From assembly GCA_021298575.1 (NCBI GenBank), contig JAJTFM010000012.1:1-64000 (forward strand): a stretch of 64,000 nucleotides of DNA, written 5' to 3'. The notes beneath the pieces are model-generated. The model was not told the DNA's origin, made no database searches, and saw only the letters and a list, made by a program, of their open reading frames with translations. This stretch comes from Saprospiraceae bacterium. Lineage in GTDB: Bacteria; Bacteroidota; Bacteroidia; Chitinophagales; Saprospiraceae. Numbering within the stretch: the stretch's first letter is position 1; the number at the start of each line of letters is the position of its first letter. Positions 1 to 9,414 of the stretch are shown piece by piece. The translations under genes were made by a program, and so were the position numbers.

Positions 1-2785
1 ATGACTGAGCGAGAGCCAGATTCACGATAACCGTACCGGTAGTCGGGTTCGGGCTTACGGTGAAAGACTGAACAGAAGCAGGATCAACAGTTCCCACAGT
101 TACCTGAACCGTGACAACATCTTCCAGTGCGCATCCGCTTACATCATTTACTGTGCAGGTGTATGTACCGGCAGGTACTCCGGAGAGATCCTGCGTGGTA
201 GCACCGTTGCTCCAGTCGTAAGTGTAGAAAGAGTCATCGCCGAGCAGAGAACCCAGACCACCACCCGGAGTCAGGTTGACAGCGCCGCTTGATGTAGTAG
301 CTGTAGCTGTGATATCGTCGAGCAGCGGGAGCATAAGAACCTGTGTGGAGGCGCCTACGAAGAAGCAGCCACCGGAAGGATCCACGTTGTTGATGTTTGA
401 ACCGAGGGTTGGATCAACCAGCGTACCACCACCCAGTACAACTGGAGTGAGGTAGTAAACACCGGCCGGGAAGATGGAACCATCGTTCACAAGACCAACG
501 GTAAACGTAGCGTTCAGGAAGCCTGTGCTGCCGAGGAAAGAGGCATCATCGGAAGGCCATGTATCAGAAGGAATCGGACCGGAAGAGAGGGCCCATGCCA
601 TACCTGCGATCGGGCCTTCAGTCGGAAGAATAAAGCTTGCCTCATCGAGTGTGATGAGATCTGCGAGCTGAGCTTCGAAGCAAAGGAACGGATTCGGAAC
701 AGCGTAGGAGCCAACAGCACCGTCAGCACATGTAACGCTGGCAATTTGAGTTACTTCGATGCAAAACTGACCAGTTGCCACAGTGCCACTGAAGTTGAAA
801 CCGTCAATGAGCATGTAGTACGTCTGGCCATTTTCTGTTTCAACATCAACGCCAGAGCGCCAATCTGGATCACCAGTTGCGAACAGATCATCATTACAAA
901 CTACCTCAGTGAGGTTTGTGCAGTCGTCGCCTGCATAAACCAGCATCTGGGTATCGCCCGGATCCTGCTGCTGAGTACCGATATAGTTGGTAGCATTGCA
1001 AGGTACCGTTTCAATGTGGTAGGCATTTCCATTACCGATGAAAGTGTACCACATGGAGTTATCTACGATATCGGCACCGCTTGCTTCATTCCAGCAGTCA
1101 ACTACCGGGTCAGAAGCAGATGCAGTGGCGGAAGTGTTGTCGTACAGACCGGAAGTCTGGGAAACACCAGGTGCACCGACCATCAGTCCGTTGATATCAA
1201 CAGCTGATTCGCAGAAGTCAACATTGTAAACAACAGGAGGCAGAGAAACATATTCAACATCATCGGTATAGTACGTGCTTACGTTATTTGTGCCATAGAA
1301 ATCAATACCCCCGAGGTTGTTCGGGTAAGGTATGATCGCAACGAAATTGTTGTTGACCCAAAGTTTCAGTGTGTTATTATCCAGGTCAATCTCGTGACGA
1401 ACTTCGAACCACTGTGCATTCGGGTAAGTGAAATCTGCCAGAGAAGCACCTGCGCCGATCTGGATGTTACCAGCGCCGTTATTGCTGAAGAATACGTCGA
1501 GGTTCCATGAGCCAGCGCCGATAGGCACTACGTTCTGGATGTTGTAGTAAGCATTTTTGCCATTGGGAACGTAGAACTTCCATTTCAGGCTGTAGCGGCC
1601 GGTTGTTTTGTTACCGAGGTTCAGCACTACGTCCTGCGGACCACCGGAAGCAGCTGTGCTGTTGATTTTCATGGATTTGGTAGGCGAGCTGGCCTGTTCC
1701 AGAGATACGATACCGTCTTCAGCCGTACCTTCGGTGCCACTCCAGGTTGTCCACCAGGTAGCCTGTGGACCCAGTTTCTGGGTAGTGAGGTAGTTATCGA
1801 AGTTGTCGCAGATGATAGAACTCGGATTCAGGTTGCAAGGAACCACGCACGGGTCGCAGGATGAATAGCAGATTGCAGGCAGAGAAATGTCGGTATTTCC
1901 GACAGTTACACTGCGGTTGTATCCGCCAAAGCCATCGCTAACGCCGCAAGCCTGAGGAGCCTGTTCCCAGTTGTTCGGGCCGTTTTTGAACTTGTACTGG
2001 TAAGTCTGGCCTTCTGTGAGAAGCAGTGTAGCACCCCAGATGCCGTTACCCTGATTTACCAGCGGAATGTCGGACCAGTTGGAGAAAGAGCCAGCGATGC
2101 GGGCACCAGCCGGATCAACGTTCTGGAGCAGCATGTTTACCTTGAAGGATACATTTACTACTGCAGGGGCGTATTCGTACAGTTCCACATCGTCCACTTT
2201 CCAGTAGTACTCGAATTCACCGTTGTAGCGGAACTGAATCCACACGTTGGATGCGCCGTCGGCTTCCGGAATAGCGAGGTCAATGTAACCTTGATACACC
2301 TGCGGATTACCGGATGTTTCTGCAACGAGTTCATCAAATTCGGAAACGCTGTGGTACGTGAAGTTTGTACCATCTGTGCTGATACCGATGTTTGCTACGT
2401 CGCCACCTGTGAATGTGCGGTAGTAGGTGTAGAACTTCAGGTGAACATTGGATTTGCCGGAGCAGTTCACCGGAGCGGTGATGTTAGTGATAGTAACATC
2501 ATGCGGGAAACCTTCTCCGTTAGAATCGGAGTCGAACCACATGTAGCCGGTAGCAGCCGTAGGTGCTGAGAAATCGCCGGGGCTCCAGTTACCTGCAGCC
2601 AGGTCGGTAGTCCAGGACCAGATAATCGAACCGGTGTTGATACCGCCGTTCTCCCAGGTAGTCAGGGATTCGACTTCGTCGGAAAACGACTCCGTCCAGA
2701 ACGGGGTTTGAGCAAAAGATACCTGGAAACCGGCTGCCAGCATAAGGGCAAGCAGCATGTTTCTGAGTGTTATCGTTTTTGTCAT
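1..2785 (-). CDS. T9SS-secreted multidomain surface protein, C-terminus cut by window edge
   Basis: This is an open reading frame of 928 codons running off the left edge, absent from the ORF track because its stop lies outside. The ATG at 2785 opens a signal peptide (about residues 1-26, ending VSFAQ). Visible parts in order: a jelly-roll-like N-terminal region; an early-set/starch-binding-like module around 210-295 (AGSFSNWSD, QYKFKNGPNNWE); a LamG-like region around 312-520; a pre-peptidase-C-terminal-like region around 525-680 (NSMWYTFIG, YYMLIDG); and a SprB-like repeat around 824-897 (YDWSNGATTQDL, PAGTYT). The last visible residues, SPNPTTGTVIVNL, match the start of a type A T9SS sorting domain. 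The protein is therefore probably secreted to the cell surface or medium. Substrate is unknown; glycan binding is only a guess from the early-set fold. Confidence 0.85.
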   Translation of the reverse strand, partial: MTKTITLRNMLLALMLAAGFQVSFAQTPFWTESFSDEVESLTTWENGGINTGSIIWSWTTDLAAGNWSPGDFSAPTAATGYMWFDSDSNGEGFPHDVTITNITAPVNCSGKSNVHLKFYTYYRTFTGGDVANIGISTDGTNFTYHSVSEFDELVAETSGNPQVYQGYIDLAIPEADGASNVWIQFRYNGEFEYYWKVDDVELYEYAPAVVNVSFKVNMLLQNVDPAGARIAGSFSNWSDIPLVNQGNGIWGATLLLTEGQTYQYKFKNGPNNWEQAPQACGVSDGFGGYNRSVTVGNTDISLPAICYSSCDPCVVPCNLNPSSIICDNFDNYLTTQKLGPQATWWTTWSGTEGTAEDGIVSLEQASSPTKSMKINSTAASGGPQDVVLNLGNKTTGRYSLKWKFYVPNGKNAYYNIQNVVPIGAGSWNLDVFFSNNGAGNIQIGAGASLADFTYPNAQWFEVRHEIDLDNNTLKLWVNNNFVAIIPYPNNLGGIDFYGTNNVSTYYTDDVEYVSLPPVVYNVDFCESAVDINGLMVGAPGVSQTSGLYDNTSATASASDPVVDCWNEASGADIVDNSMWYTFIGNGNAYHIETVPCNATNYIGTQQQDPGDTQMLVYAGDDCTNLTEVVCNDDLFATGDPDWRSGVDVETENGQTYYMLIDGFNFSGTVATGQFCIEVTQIASVTCADGAVGSYAVPNPFLCFEAQLADLITLDEASFILPTEGPIAGMAWALSSGPIPSDTWPSDDASFLGSTGFLNATFTVGLVNDGSIFPAGVYYLTPVVLGGGTLVDPTLGSNINNVDPSGGCFFVGASTQVLMLPLLDDITATATTSSGAVNLTPGGGLGSLLGDDSFYTYDWSNGATTQDLSGVPAGTYTCTVNDVSGCALEDVVTVQVTVGTVDPASVQSFTVSPNPTTGTVIVNLALAQS

Positions 2786-2995
2786 GAGAATAAGAAGTTT
2801 GGTTAACAGTTTCAGACAATACTGATTTTCTCTGCCAAAATTCCAAAAAAGAATCGGTTCCGTGCGGGCTTTTGCCCCGGAATTTTGTAATTCGACTATT
2901 TTTTGCGAAAAAAGTGCTCTTAATGTATATATTACGGGTGTTTTTACCAAAAATAATAATCAAAACAGCTGTACAGACAGCGTCGGGATTTTCTG

Positions 2996-3658
2996 CTAAA
3001 TATTCAGATAGTGCATCAGAGCATCGTATCTGTCGCGCATGATATCACCCTTTTCCAGGCCGCCAAAAGTTTCCTTGATGCTATAGCCATGCCTTTCGAG
3101 GGAAGCAATGGCTCTGGAAATATCTATCCGGTTGAGTTTCAGTGTCAGTTCCATTTGCTCATGGTCTGGTTCTGAAGTGACGAATGTGCTGAGTATTTTT
3201 ATTCCTTCTTCTTCAATAATACGTGCCAGGTTTCCGAGCGAGTAGTCTCTTATGGGCATTTCAAGTACGAGCACGGCGCCCTCTCCCGTGAATGATGCTG
3301 TATGTGAAAAGTAGCGGAGCAGGTCGTTCTGGGCTATTACGCCCAGGTAATTACTTTCAATATCTATGACGGGAATGAGCGTCAGCCGCTGTTCTCCCAT
3401 CAGACGAATCACGCCGAATACGTGTTCATTTTCAAGTACGGCGGCCTTTTTCAGGTGAGCGGGATCATATTCGCCAATGGGATCTGAAATTTTATGATTG
3501 AACACATCTTCTTCAGATAGAATGCCCAGCAATTTTCCGTCCTGAACAACGGGCAGGTGCTTCACATGAAAGTCGCTGAGCAGGTGAAAGGCATCTCTTC
3601 CTGTGTGCTTCGTTGTGAGTGGCGGGATATCGCGTGCAATAAGTTTCCTTGCTGTCAT
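2996..3658 (-). CDS. CBS-domain pair protein (AcuB-like)
   Basis: This 220-residue protein carries two CBS domains in the N-terminal 130 residues (HLLSDFHVKHLPVV...GILSEEDVF and RLTLIPVID...GVIAQNDLL). A C-terminal ACT-like segment follows (VLVLEMPIRDYSLGNLARIIEEEGIKIL, seen in part). CBS pairs usually bind adenosyl ligands and regulate a partner; here no enzyme domain is attached. The ORF track starts at 3766, but the upstream part lacks family character, so I choose the ATG at 3658 (MTARKLIARD). It is divergent from the aminotransferase gene at 3781. The partner is unknown. Confidence 0.85.
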   Translation of the reverse strand: MTARKLIARDIPPLTTKHTGRDAFHLLSDFHVKHLPVVQDGKLLGILSEEDVFNHKISDPIGEYDPAHLKKAAVLENEHVFGVIRLMGEQRLTLIPVIDIESNYLGVIAQNDLLRYFSHTASFTGEGAVLVLEMPIRDYSLGNLARIIEEEGIKILSTFVTSEPDHEQMELTLKLNRIDISRAIASLERHGYSIKETFGGLEKGDIMRDRYDALMHYLNI

Positions 3659-3755
3659 GGTTACGAGATTAAACGCGTCTTCGGTGTATCTTGTTTCCGC
3701 GCCGGGGCAAATATGTGTCCAATTAACGGAATTGCCAACAAGAGCAGTTAAATAA

Positions 3756-3763
3756 TAACTTTG
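3756..3763 (+). promoter_or_regulatory. Candidate Bacteroidota -7 box for the aminotransferase gene
   Basis: TAACTTTG matches the Bacteroidota -7 consensus TAnnTTTG. A TTG lies 21 nt upstream (3732-3734), which fits the -33 element. The ATG follows 17 nt downstream. Confidence 0.6.
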
Positions 3764-3780
3764 CACGCAAAAACAGCCTC

Positions 3781-4962
3781 ATGCACTATGCCTCCCAGCG
3801 CGCTCTTTTCCTGCAGCACGTAGCCCAGACGTCACCCGCCCCGCTGGCACTCGAGATCGAGTCAGCCAGTGGCTGCTGGCTGCACGATATATCGGGCAGG
3901 AAGTATCTCGATCTGATTGCAGGAATTGGCCCCAGTGTGCTGGGGCACCGGCATCCGCATGTACTGGAAGCGGTACTGCAACAAACCGGTCAGTACTGGC
4001 ATACACTGGTTTACGGGGAATATGTGTTGTCGCCGCAGGTCAAACTGGCGGAGCGACTCGCTTCCGTGTTGCCCGGACTTGACTCTGTATTTTTTGTCAA
4101 TTCGGGTGCCGAAGCAACGGAGGGCGCTATGAAGCTGGCCAAGCGCGCCACAGGGCGACCGCATTTTGTGGCCTGCCGGAATGCCTATCACGGCAGTACA
4201 CAGGGTGCTGCCAGCCTGATGTCGCCCGACGACTTTACGAGGGCTTTTTATCCGCTCCTGCCGGGTGTGTTTCACATCAATTTTAACGAAACTGCCGGAT
4301 TTGAACTGATTGATGACCGCGTGGCGGCAGTGATCGTGGAAACGGTTCAGGGCGAGGCCGGCGTGATTCCGCCGGATGCCGGGTGGCTGCAGGCGCTCAG
4401 ACGTCGTTGCAGCGAGACGGGTGCTCTGCTCATTCTCGACGAAATTCAGGCAGGAATGGGTCGAACGGGTACGCTTTTTGCCTTTGAACAGTACGGAATT
4501 GTGCCCGATATACTCCTGTTGGCCAAGGGCCTGGGTGGCGGGATGCCGCTCGGTGCGTTTATCGCCCCCAAAAGTCTGATGCAACTGCTCACACACGATC
4601 CGGTTCTGGGCCATATCACCACCTTCGGCGGTCACCCGGTGTCGGCAGCTGCCGGACTGGCTACCCTCGAAGTACTGCTGGACACCGATCTGGTATCACT
4701 TGCGAAGCGAAAGGGCGACCTGTTCAGAAACCAGCTGAACCACCCGGAAATAAGGGAAATCCGGCAAGCGGGCCTTTGGCTGGGTGTTGACGTCGGATCA
4801 TTCGAACGGGTACAGAAAATAATCGCGCACTGCCTGCACGAAGGCGTGGTAACCGACTGGTTTCTTTTCAACAATTGTACCCTGCGCATTGCCCCTCCCC
4901 TTATCATCAGCGAGGAAGAAATATCCCTGGCCTGCTCGGTGATAAACGCAGCCAGGGTGTAA
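3781..4962 (+). CDS. Class III PLP-dependent aminotransferase
   Basis: This 393-residue fold-type I, class III aminotransferase is related to acetylornithine/ornithine aminotransferases. The PLP-binding motifs are clear: SGAEATEGAMKLAKRATGR near residue 105, LILDEIQAGMGRTG near 220, and the Schiff-base lysine in LLLAKGLGGGMPLGAF at about K249. TTFGGHPVSAAAGLA is also typical. The length is normal for the family. No arginine-pathway genes lie nearby, so ArgD identity is not supported; the substrate is open. Its TAA stop touches the stop codon of the convergent barrel gene with no spacer. Confidence 0.9.
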   Translation: MHYASQRALFLQHVAQTSPAPLALEIESASGCWLHDISGRKYLDLIAGIGPSVLGHRHPHVLEAVLQQTGQYWHTLVYGEYVLSPQVKLAERLASVLPGLDSVFFVNSGAEATEGAMKLAKRATGRPHFVACRNAYHGSTQGAASLMSPDDFTRAFYPLLPGVFHINFNETAGFELIDDRVAAVIVETVQGEAGVIPPDAGWLQALRRRCSETGALLILDEIQAGMGRTGTLFAFEQYGIVPDILLLAKGLGGGMPLGAFIAPKSLMQLLTHDPVLGHITTFGGHPVSAAAGLATLEVLLDTDLVSLAKRKGDLFRNQLNHPEIREIRQAGLWLGVDVGSFERVQKIIAHCLHEGVVTDWFLFNNCTLRIAPPLIISEEEISLACSVINAARV

Positions 4963-7668
4963 TCAGAAATGGAAATCCCAACTGAATACGATGTAAGGCG
5001 TCACGGCACGCACCGACGAGCGGGTTTCGTAAAAATACCAGGCATTGCTTCTTCCGAAAGAGTCGGATAAGAGGAGGTTCATGGCTGAAAGTATCAACGT
5101 ACTCCTCCAGGCAGGTACTTCTCTTGACAGTGTTCCGGATAATCCGTAGTTTACGTCCATGGGTGCACCCGATAACCGGGCCCCTGTTTGAAACACGTCG
5201 AGTTTGAGGTTCGTTTTGGCGTCGGGTTTTATGTGTATGCGCACGGTGGAAAACAGGTTGTTGCCACCGACTTTAACACCCGTTTCGCCTGTTGCACCGA
5301 AAGATGTCCACTGCATACTCAGGACTGCATTAAACCAGCCGTCGAATGCACTGCCGTATTTGAAGGTTATGCTTTTTTGTTCATTCAGAAAAAGAGCAGA
5401 AGAAACATCATTTACCGCAGCATATGAACCGATTTTCATCCACATGGCCGACACTTCAAATCTCGAACTCATCGCGGGGACGAATCTGAAAACCGAACCA
5501 TTCAGAGCGGTACTGTTGGAGGTGACGGGTCTGTATATATTTCTCAGGAAAAAATCTGGATTAATCTGGTATCCGGAACCGGTCACATTTGAATTTACAC
5601 CGGTGCCCAGGCTTGCGCTCCACCCATAAAACTTGCGTGCGTTGTGATAGTTGTATGAAATATCCGCATTTTGCTGATTAACGACGGCTATTTGAGGCAG
5701 CCCGCGATTAAACGTCTGATAATCCGAAACGATGTATCCAGGCAGGTAATCTGTTGCTCCCGACAGTACCGGGGTAAAACCATAACGCACACTGATATAG
5801 TGCCACCGACTGATAAAATAGGTAACTTTTACAGCAGACTCGGTGGTCACCTGCTTTTTTTGCTGTAATACGAAACCTGAATCGCGCAATATGGCCTGCA
5901 GCAAGCCCGGGTTTGCATTTATTCTGAACTGCCAGTTGCCGGCAGAGCGTGCAACCCGAAAGCCTGTGCGATACGTTGTTGTCCGGAGGCCAATATCATT
6001 CCGGAAATCGGTGTCGGGTACGGTCATTTCATTGCTTTGGCCCAAAAGCCCGACTGACGAGTTAATCCGGGCAAGTGCCTGTCCTGCATCGGCAGTCAGT
6101 TCCAGATTCCAGCCGGACCGGACCGTCAGGAAGCGCAGATTAAGCGCATTGGCGGACTGACGCAACAGTGATGGCTGTTTGAGGCCGGTGAAACTGGAAT
6201 CTGTGTGAAAAAGGGTAAAATATCGGTTATAGGTGGAATTAAACGTCTGTTGTTCTTCCAATTGAGCCGCCCGGGCGATTACCTGAAGGATACTCTTACT
6301 GTTCACCTTGTAACTGTAATCGGCGGCTGCGAAACCTTGCCTGGTATGGTTGTCGGGGTTTTGATCAACGTGCAGTGTATCGGCAGGTGTTGTACTTCTG
6401 TCCAGAGAGAAATAGTCGTTTAACGGATCGGAACGATACTGCAGAAAAAACTGGAGAGACTGTCGCTGATTGGGAGCGGAGTAATTCAGGTCGGCCTGAA
6501 TATTGGAAGAGGAAGCTTTTTTGGCGGTTCGGGTATTTTCCGAGAGTCGCTGAATCAGAGAGCCTGCGCGGTAAATCGCGATTCTGTCGGCCTCCTGTTT
6601 CAGCGATTCAGCCCCTGTCCAGCCTGTCAGTTTCAGTTTCGTTTTCGGGTTCACGGGAACAGTGTAGCCTCCGAAAACCAGCGCTGATTTGTTTTCTACA
6701 CTGAAAGCTGCGGGCATACCGGCATATTCCAGGGATTGTCCTGCATAGAGCGATTCTTTGACAAGCGGATTGTCTGTATATTTTATACCATCGAAGTCGG
6801 GCAACCGGATAATCGAAGCACCGGTTGATTCCAGCGCGTTATTCCCTGTGTTATTGGTATTTCCAAGGATATATGACTTGCTCTTCTTTGTTATTGAAAT
6901 CAGGTTGATATGCGTTTGTCCGCGTGCGCGACCTCCAAAGCCGGCGCCAGTTGTGGTGCTTCCGGATATTTTATATTTTTTGTCTTCCCGTATGGTCAGA
7001 TTAAGCACCATTCGCTCTGACTCACTGATTCCTTTGAACAGCGGATTATCCTGATAGCGATCAATAGCCTGAATTTTATCTATCATATCTGCCCGGATAT
7101 TTCTGGTACCTATCGTGTAGTTTTGGTTAAACAGGTCGTCGCCCTCAATCATCACTTTTTCTACGGATTTTCCGCCGACCGTGATGCGGCCATTGTTATC
7201 CACCTGAATACCGGGAATTTTTTTCAGCAGGTCTTCCACTGAAAATTCGGTGCTGTCTGAAAATGCCCTGGCGCTATATTCTGTGGTATCCGACCTGACG
7301 ACTACGGGCAGTGCTTCTGCCCTGATGACTATTTCATTCAGCGCACCTGCGCTCAGACGAATAGTCAGGGATGACATATTGTTGCCGGAGAGCTTCATGC
7401 GAAACGGGTTATATCCGAGCGATCTGACATACAGCGTTGGTGTGTCGCAACCTGACAGCTCTGGCTTCAGAGAGAAGTTTCCGGACTGATCGGTGTTGCA
7501 GAATGCCAGAACGCGGTCATCGTTACAGGATCTGACGATGACGCTGGCCATTTCAACTGGTTGACTGAGGCTGTCGAGTACCCGACCCGAGATAACAGCC
7601 TGGGCATTTGTATATACAGGGAGTATCCATGCTGTGAGATACAGCAGGATTTTGAGCCCCGGCGTCAT
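4963..7668 (-). CDS. Outer-membrane beta-barrel protein with carboxypeptidase-regulatory-like N-terminus
   Basis: This 901-residue protein has a signal peptide (ending YTNAQA) and a carboxypeptidase-D regulatory-like domain at about 25-110 (VISGRVLDSLSQPVEMASV). A TonB-receptor-like plug follows at about 120-230 (VEDLLKKIPGIQVDNNGRITVGG, seen in part). The rest is a long C-terminal barrel rich in alternating aromatic strands and ending in FSWDFHF. This is the outer-membrane beta-barrel family that often sits beside GLPGLI genes. Its ATG overlaps the stop codon of the upstream GLPGLI gene by ATGA, implying translational coupling. No TonB box or SusD partner was recognised, so a transport role is unproven. 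Confidence 0.88.
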   Translation of the reverse strand: MTPGLKILLYLTAWILPVYTNAQAVISGRVLDSLSQPVEMASVIVRSCNDDRVLAFCNTDQSGNFSLKPELSGCDTPTLYVRSLGYNPFRMKLSGNNMSSLTIRLSAGALNEIVIRAEALPVVVRSDTTEYSARAFSDSTEFSVEDLLKKIPGIQVDNNGRITVGGKSVEKVMIEGDDLFNQNYTIGTRNIRADMIDKIQAIDRYQDNPLFKGISESERMVLNLTIREDKKYKISGSTTTGAGFGGRARGQTHINLISITKKSKSYILGNTNNTGNNALESTGASIIRLPDFDGIKYTDNPLVKESLYAGQSLEYAGMPAAFSVENKSALVFGGYTVPVNPKTKLKLTGWTGAESLKQEADRIAIYRAGSLIQRLSENTRTAKKASSSNIQADLNYSAPNQRQSLQFFLQYRSDPLNDYFSLDRSTTPADTLHVDQNPDNHTRQGFAAADYSYKVNSKSILQVIARAAQLEEQQTFNSTYNRYFTLFHTDSSFTGLKQPSLLRQSANALNLRFLTVRSGWNLELTADAGQALARINSSVGLLGQSNEMTVPDTDFRNDIGLRTTTYRTGFRVARSAGNWQFRINANPGLLQAILRDSGFVLQQKKQVTTESAVKVTYFISRWHYISVRYGFTPVLSGATDYLPGYIVSDYQTFNRGLPQIAVVNQQNADISYNYHNARKFYGWSASLGTGVNSNVTGSGYQINPDFFLRNIYRPVTSNSTALNGSVFRFVPAMSSRFEVSAMWMKIGSYAAVNDVSSALFLNEQKSITFKYGSAFDGWFNAVLSMQWTSFGATGETGVKVGGNNLFSTVRIHIKPDAKTNLKLDVFQTGARLSGAPMDVNYGLSGTLSREVPAWRSTLILSAMNLLLSDSFGRSNAWYFYETRSSVRAVTPYIVFSWDFHF

Positions 7669-8171
7669 TGTTCAATCATTTCGAGAGAACTGATTCTGAG
7701 CTGGATTCCCTGTGCCTGGGATGATTTGATCAGATTCTTGTCGAACGCTTCTTTTTCTTCTCTGAATGTGCCGTAATCAAGTCCCGTGGCAAACCCGTCG
7801 GGAGGTATAATGGACGAGTTGATATTTTTTGACAGAACCAGTTCCTTGAAGAGAAACTGTACTTTTCCATCGGTTGATTTGGCTTCGAGGATGAGGCCGG
7901 GCAGACCGCCCTGTTTGTCGCCCCGGATGGTTACCGGGAAAACGTATTCCGGGTCGCTGTAGGTGGAATCAGGTCGTACAACCTCGCTGTGAATAAACAG
8001 CGAGCCGGAGGTATTGAAAAGCAGGACGCAGGTGCCATTTTTATCAGTTTCACCGGAAAGAGAAACCGACCGCAGGTATGCGGCATACCCGATGGGCCTG
8101 GAAATATCGGACTGGGCAGCCAACGGCGTCAGGAGGTACAGCAGAATTACGGGAATAAAGCAGATTTTCAT
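7665..8171 (-). CDS. GLPGLI family protein
   Basis: This 168-residue secreted protein has a signal peptide (MKICFIPVILLYLLTPLAAQ) and contains the diagnostic motif GGLPGLILEA near residue 95. That motif is followed by the usual strand pattern (VQFLFKEL). The family is restricted to Bacteroidota and has no established function. The protein is shorter than most members, which have roughly 220-280 residues. The ORF track begins at 8315, but MKICF at 8171 gives a clean signal peptide. It overlaps the downstream barrel gene by 4 nt (ATGA), and the two are likely co-translated. Confidence 0.85.
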   Translation of the reverse strand: MKICFIPVILLYLLTPLAAQSDISRPIGYAAYLRSVSLSGETDKNGTCVLLFNTSGSLFIHSEVVRPDSTYSDPEYVFPVTIRGDKQGGLPGLILEAKSTDGKVQFLFKELVLSKNINSSIIPPDGFATGLDYGTFREEKEAFDKNLIKSSQAQGIQLRISSLEMIEQ

Positions 8172-8290
8172 GGTATTGAGTTTTAGATTTGAAAATAAAT
8201 AATACATTGTTTGGCAAGGATACTGATTTTTTTTTTTAAATTCGAAAAAAATATATAAGTAAAATTTGTGTTTATCAAACACACACGGAT

Positions 8291-8341
8291 AAAGCAGAGG
8301 CCGTCTCACACACACTGAAGTTGTGAGACGGCCCCTGCTTT
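8291..8341. terminator. Strong hairpin, probable terminator of the usp gene
   Basis: A 20-bp stem with one mismatch (aaagcagaggccgtctcaca against tgtgagacggcccctgcttt) encloses an 11-nt loop. It lies about 105 nt beyond the stop of the minus-strand usp gene and upstream of the GLPGLI start. The outer A/T part of the stem supplies a short T-run in either direction. Confidence 0.6.
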
Positions 8342-8445
8342 ATATCGAATGAAAAGGATGTTTTGTATATGTACCGGACTGTCGAAAAGTCGCTTTCAGG
8401 CTGATAAGCCACAGGTCATCCGGTTAACATAAAACATCTGCCACG

Positions 8446-9309
8446 TTACGCAATACTCCAGTTTACAGGAACAGCGAGTACCGGAACATGTGAGTGGTTG
8501 ACGGTATCTTCTGTGATGCTGCCAAATACGACATGGGATATGCCTTTCCGCTGATGCGTGGCCATCACAATCAGATCAGCTTTTACCTGATCCGAGAATC
8601 CGAGTATGGTAGTATCCTCAAAGAAGGATTCTGTAGTAATGATTGCTTCGGATGCATTGAGACCAGCCTTTTGGGCCAGTGCATTTTTCAGATCTTCTGC
8701 TGAGGAGTCTGTTTCCAGCGCCGATGGATTATTCATGTACAGTATCTGCACGGTGAATCCGAAGATATTCTGCCATTCTGCCAGAAAGCGGAATGTAGTG
8801 AGCTGGTCGTCTTTCAGTGTAGTAGGCAGCAACACCGTTTTGGGTCTGAATTTTTCTGCGCCCGCAGGTACAGCAAGCACCGGGCAGGGGGCGGTACGGA
8901 TAACCTTTTCTGTATTGGAGCCCAGCAGAAACTCGTTCAGTCCGGAGGCTCCCCTGGTTCCCATGACGACCAGATCAACGCCGTCTTCTTCAGCAACGTT
9001 TTTGATGGTACTGTGCAGGTAACCGTCGCCAACCCTGGTCTGGATTTCCAGCCCGGCGTACTCGGGATTGCCAAGTAATTCCGTCATGATGCGTTCGAGT
9101 CCGGCACCCGCGGTTTCGTCGTAGTTATTGTCTTCAACGGTGTAACCGGATGCAGGGGAGAACTCCGACAGGGGCGCAGCATACACGGAAGCCACATTCA
9201 CATGGAGCAGTTCGAGTACGGCACCGCTTTTGCGGGCTACTTCGGCGGCTACAAAAAGGGCGTTTTCGGCGTTATCGGAGAAATCAACGGGGACAAGTAT
9301 TTTTTTCAT
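8446..9309 (-). CDS. Universal stress protein, tandem UspA domains
   Basis: This 287-residue protein contains two UspA domains. The first begins MKKILVPVDFSDNAENAL and contains the ATP-binding motif GTRGASG-x7-GS (G-2x-G-9x-G-S/T). The second begins near KTVLLPTTLKDDQ and keeps the fold, but its glycine loop is weaker (HQRKGISHVVFGS). The first domain probably binds nucleotide. Such tandem proteins are cytoplasmic stress-linked factors without a fixed biochemical role. The ORF track starts nine codons earlier; the ATG at 9309 matches the family start. No operon partner is evident. Confidence 0.92.
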   Translation of the reverse strand: MKKILVPVDFSDNAENALFVAAEVARKSGAVLELLHVNVASVYAAPLSEFSPASGYTVEDNNYDETAGAGLERIMTELLGNPEYAGLEIQTRVGDGYLHSTIKNVAEEDGVDLVVMGTRGASGLNEFLLGSNTEKVIRTAPCPVLAVPAGAEKFRPKTVLLPTTLKDDQLTTFRFLAEWQNIFGFTVQILYMNNPSALETDSSAEDLKNALAQKAGLNASEAIITTESFFEDTTILGFSDQVKADLIVMATHQRKGISHVVFGSITEDTVNHSHVPVLAVPVNWSIA

Positions 9310-9414
9310 AGAGCGGTGCAGTTTGGTGATTCGCACTGCAAAATTGCAGGTGAAACAACTGCTGCCTTATGACGGTGGTTATAATTCCAAATGATGCTCG
9401 TCAGGAGGTCGTTC

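Noticed and set aside
2855-2885. Small GGGC-TTTT-GCCC hairpin downstream of the CBS gene
   Set aside because: The stem is only about four to five pairs and lacks a T-run directly after it on the minus strand, so I do not call a terminator.
2589-2963. 124-codon minus-strand ORF
   Set aside because: It overlaps the start of the real T9SS protein in another frame and its product has no domain or signal peptide.
3862-4635. 257-codon ORF antisense to the aminotransferase
   Set aside because: It lies wholly within a clear class III aminotransferase gene on the other strand.
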